NCBI GenBank assembly: GCA_030149405.1
Contig: JASBRM010000277.1
Coordinates: 1-7,391, forward strand
Direction of reading: 5' to 3'
Source of the DNA: Neptuniibacter sp.
GTDB lineage: Bacteria > Pseudomonadota > Gammaproteobacteria > Pseudomonadales > Balneatricaceae
Length of the DNA: 7,391 nt
The notes below the pieces were generated by a model. That model had not been told where the DNA came from, made no database searches, and worked only from the letters and a program-made list of their open reading frames with translations. Shown piece after piece: positions 5,762-7,391 of the stretch. The position numbers and the translations under genes are program-made. Positions within the stretch are counted from its first letter, which is position 1, and each line of letters starts with the position of its first letter.

Positions 5762-7391
5762 ATGTCTCGAATTCAGCTGCTGTCCCCGCGGCTTGCCAAC
5801 CAGATTGCTGCGGGTGAGGTTGTTGAGCGCCCTGCATCTGTCATCAAAGAAATACTGGAAAATAGCCTGGATGCCGGCGCCAATAAGATTGATGTAGAAG
5901 TTGAGCAGGGTGGCATCAAGCTGATGCGAATTCGTGATAATGGCGGTGGTATTGAAAAAGATGACCTGCCGTTGGCGCTGAGCCGTCACGCTACTTCCAA
6001 AATAACGGTTCTGGAAGACCTTGAAGCTGTTGGCAGTCTTGGCTTTCGTGGGGAGGCACTGGCCAGTATCAGCTCTGTATCCCGTTTAAACCTGACTTCG
6101 CGTCAGGCTGATCAGGATAATGCCTGGATGGTACAAACCGAAGGCCGGGATATGGAGGCGCAACTTGAGCCTGCGGCTCATCCACAAGGTACAACGGTTG
6201 AAGTTAAAGACCTGTTCTTTAATACCCCGGCACGACGTAAATTCCTGAAGACAGAAAAAACTGAATTTCGCCATCTCGAAGAGGTGGTAAAACGCCTGGC
6301 GTTGAGCCGTTTTGATGTTGCATTTCAACTCCGTCACAACGGCAAGGTGATTCATCAGCTGAGACAGGCTGACAGTGAAATCGAACAGGAGCGCCGGGTT
6401 GCGAGTATCTGTGGTTCAGCGTTTATCGATAATGCCTTGAAAGCTGATGTAGTGGCTGATGCTTCAGGTCTGCGACTCTGGGGTTGGGTGGGTTTGCCTA
6501 CTTTCTCTCGAAGTCAGGCTGATTTGCAGTACTTTTTTGTTAATGGCCGAATGATTCGTGACAAAGTAGTCACTCATGCTGTGCGGCAGGCTTATTCAGA
6601 CGTGCTTTATCATGGCAGACACCCGGCTTATGTATTGTTCCTGGAGTTGGATCCGTCGCTGGTGGATGTGAATGTTCATCCAACTAAACATGAAGTGCGC
6701 TTCCGTGAAAGCCGATTAGTCCATGATTTCCTGTTTAGAACTTTGCATCGTCTGATCGCGGATATGCGCCCAGAGGATCAACTGTCAGAAGCGACAGCTA
6801 CTAACCCGGCAATGGGTCTTCAGTCACCAAGCCAGCCTGAACAGCAGAACTTTGAACAGTCCAGAATGGCGTTTAGGAGTTCCCCAGCTCAGCCGTCCTT
6901 TACGGCCCCTAGTACGTATTCTCAGAGTTCTCAGCCCAGTGTGAATCAGGTGCGGGAACAAGTTAGCGGTTATGGTGCTTTGCATCCTGAAGTTGAGCAA
7001 AGGTCTTCTTTGGAGAATGTTGGCTCTTTTGACTCGCAACCTCAGGCTGAAGAGGAGTGTCCGCCACTAGGCTATGCAGTCGCCCAGATACACGGCGTGT
7101 TTATTCTGGCTGAAAACCAGCATGGTCTGGTTGTTGTGGATATGCACGCCGCGCATGAACGTATTGTGTACGAGCGTATGAAGCAATCTTATGAGCAGGA
7201 TGTCGTTCGTTCCCAGCCATTATTGGTTCCATTGAGCCTTGCTGTCAGCCAAAGGGAAGCGAACTGTGCTGAAGAGCAGGCAGAAACCTTTAAGCGTCTA
7301 GGCTTCGAACTGGCTCGAATGGGTGAAGAAACGCTGGTGGTTCGACAGGTTCCTGTTTCGCTGGCTAAAGGTAATGTGGAACAACTAATTC
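5762..7391 (+). CDS. mutL: DNA mismatch repair protein MutL, endonuclease-motif type, 3' end missing
   Basis: MutL is the GHKL-ATPase matchmaker linking MutS mismatch recognition to strand incision and removal. The window holds 543 codons; the gene runs past the edge. The ATPase domain is complete (about 1-333): catalytic E30 and N34 in [15 protein letters not shown]59 in [14 protein letters not shown] (75-80), GFRGEAL (94-100), [17 protein letters not shown] and K309 in [14 protein letters not shown] Ser/Gln/Pro-rich, poorly conserved linker spans about 334-433. The C-terminal domain starts near 434 and contains [12 protein letters not shown] (460-471), which fits the metal-binding endonuclease motif DQHA(X)2E(X)4E apart from Met for Gln. 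E. coli MutL lacks this motif. QPLLVP (485-490) fits the sliding-clamp-binding motif. The later endonuclease motifs would lie beyond the window. It is the last visible gene of the nnr operon. Confidence 0.97.
   Translation, partial: MSRIQLLSPRLANQIAAGEVVERPASVIKEILENSLDAGANKIDVEVEQGGIKLMRIRDNGGGIEKDDLPLALSRHATSKITVLEDLEAVGSLGFRGEALASISSVSRLNLTSRQADQDNAWMVQTEGRDMEAQLEPAAHPQGTTVEVKDLFFNTPARRKFLKTEKTEFRHLEEVVKRLALSRFDVAFQLRHNGKVIHQLRQADSEIEQERRVASICGSAFIDNALKADVVADASGLRLWGWVGLPTFSRSQADLQYFFVNGRMIRDKVVTHAVRQAYSDVLYHGRHPAYVLFLELDPSLVDVNVHPTKHEVRFRESRLVHDFLFRTLHRLIADMRPEDQLSEATATNPAMGLQSPSQPEQQNFEQSRMAFRSSPAQPSFTAPSTYSQSSQPSVNQVREQVSGYGALHPEVEQRSSLENVGSFDSQPQAEEECPPLGYAVAQIHGVFILAENQHGLVVVDMHAAHERIVYERMKQSYEQDVVRSQPLLVPLSLAVSQREANCAEEQAETFKRLGFELARMGEETLVVRQVPVSLAKGNVEQLI

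Noticed and set aside
1..7391. A novel defence, mobile or biosynthetic system
   Set aside because: All seven genes are full or edge-cut members of well-known housekeeping families in a conserved order; there are no direct repeat arrays, transposase genes, attachment sites or unassigned genes.

Overview
This is an ordinary chromosomal housekeeping segment from a gammaproteobacterium. It holds seven protein genes, two of them cut by the window edges: rsgA (minus, 5' part only), orn (plus), queG (minus), nnr (plus), tsaE (plus), amiB (plus) and mutL (plus, 3' part missing). As I recall it, the order is the one around the Escherichia coli rsgA-orn-queG-nnr-tsaE-amiB-mutL locus. Two traits suggest a non-enteric marine or Pseudomonas/Oceanospirillum-like relative rather than an enterobacterium. 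AmiB carries a C-terminal LysM domain, and MutL carries a [12 protein letters not shown] motif of the endonuclease-type MutL family, which is usual where Dam/MutH are absent. This placement is inference; the species cannot be read from the window.

Layout. Bases 1-516 encode the first 172 residues of RsgA on the minus strand. Bases 517-666 are a divergent control region holding a good sigma70-type promoter for rsgA, several short perfect inverted repeats and a very strong ribosome binding site for orn, which starts with GTG. orn (667-1212) and queG (1209-2333) converge and share a TTAA in which each supplies the other's stop codon, so there is no intergenic space between them. A 65-base gap (2334-2398) separates queG from the divergent nnr. 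From nnr onward (2399-7391) the genes run on the plus strand with gaps of at most 28 bases (nnr/tsaE overlap by 4, tsaE-amiB 21 bases, amiB-mutL 28 bases) and no visible terminator, so they look like one transcription unit.

How the genes relate. rsgA (30S subunit maturation), orn (degradation of very short RNAs), queG (last step of queuosine synthesis) and tsaE (t6A tRNA modification) all serve RNA or translation. nnr repairs damaged NAD(P)H, amiB splits septal peptidoglycan at division, and mutL coordinates mismatch repair. This functional mix in one operon is conserved across gammaproteobacteria and is not itself new.

I found no mobile element, CRISPR array, tRNA, rRNA, phage gene or plausible new system. 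No stretch longer than 300 bases lacks a gene. The items most worth a second look are the endonuclease-type MutL motif, the interlocked orn/queG stops, and the inverted repeats and 5' hairpin in the rsgA-orn divergent region.
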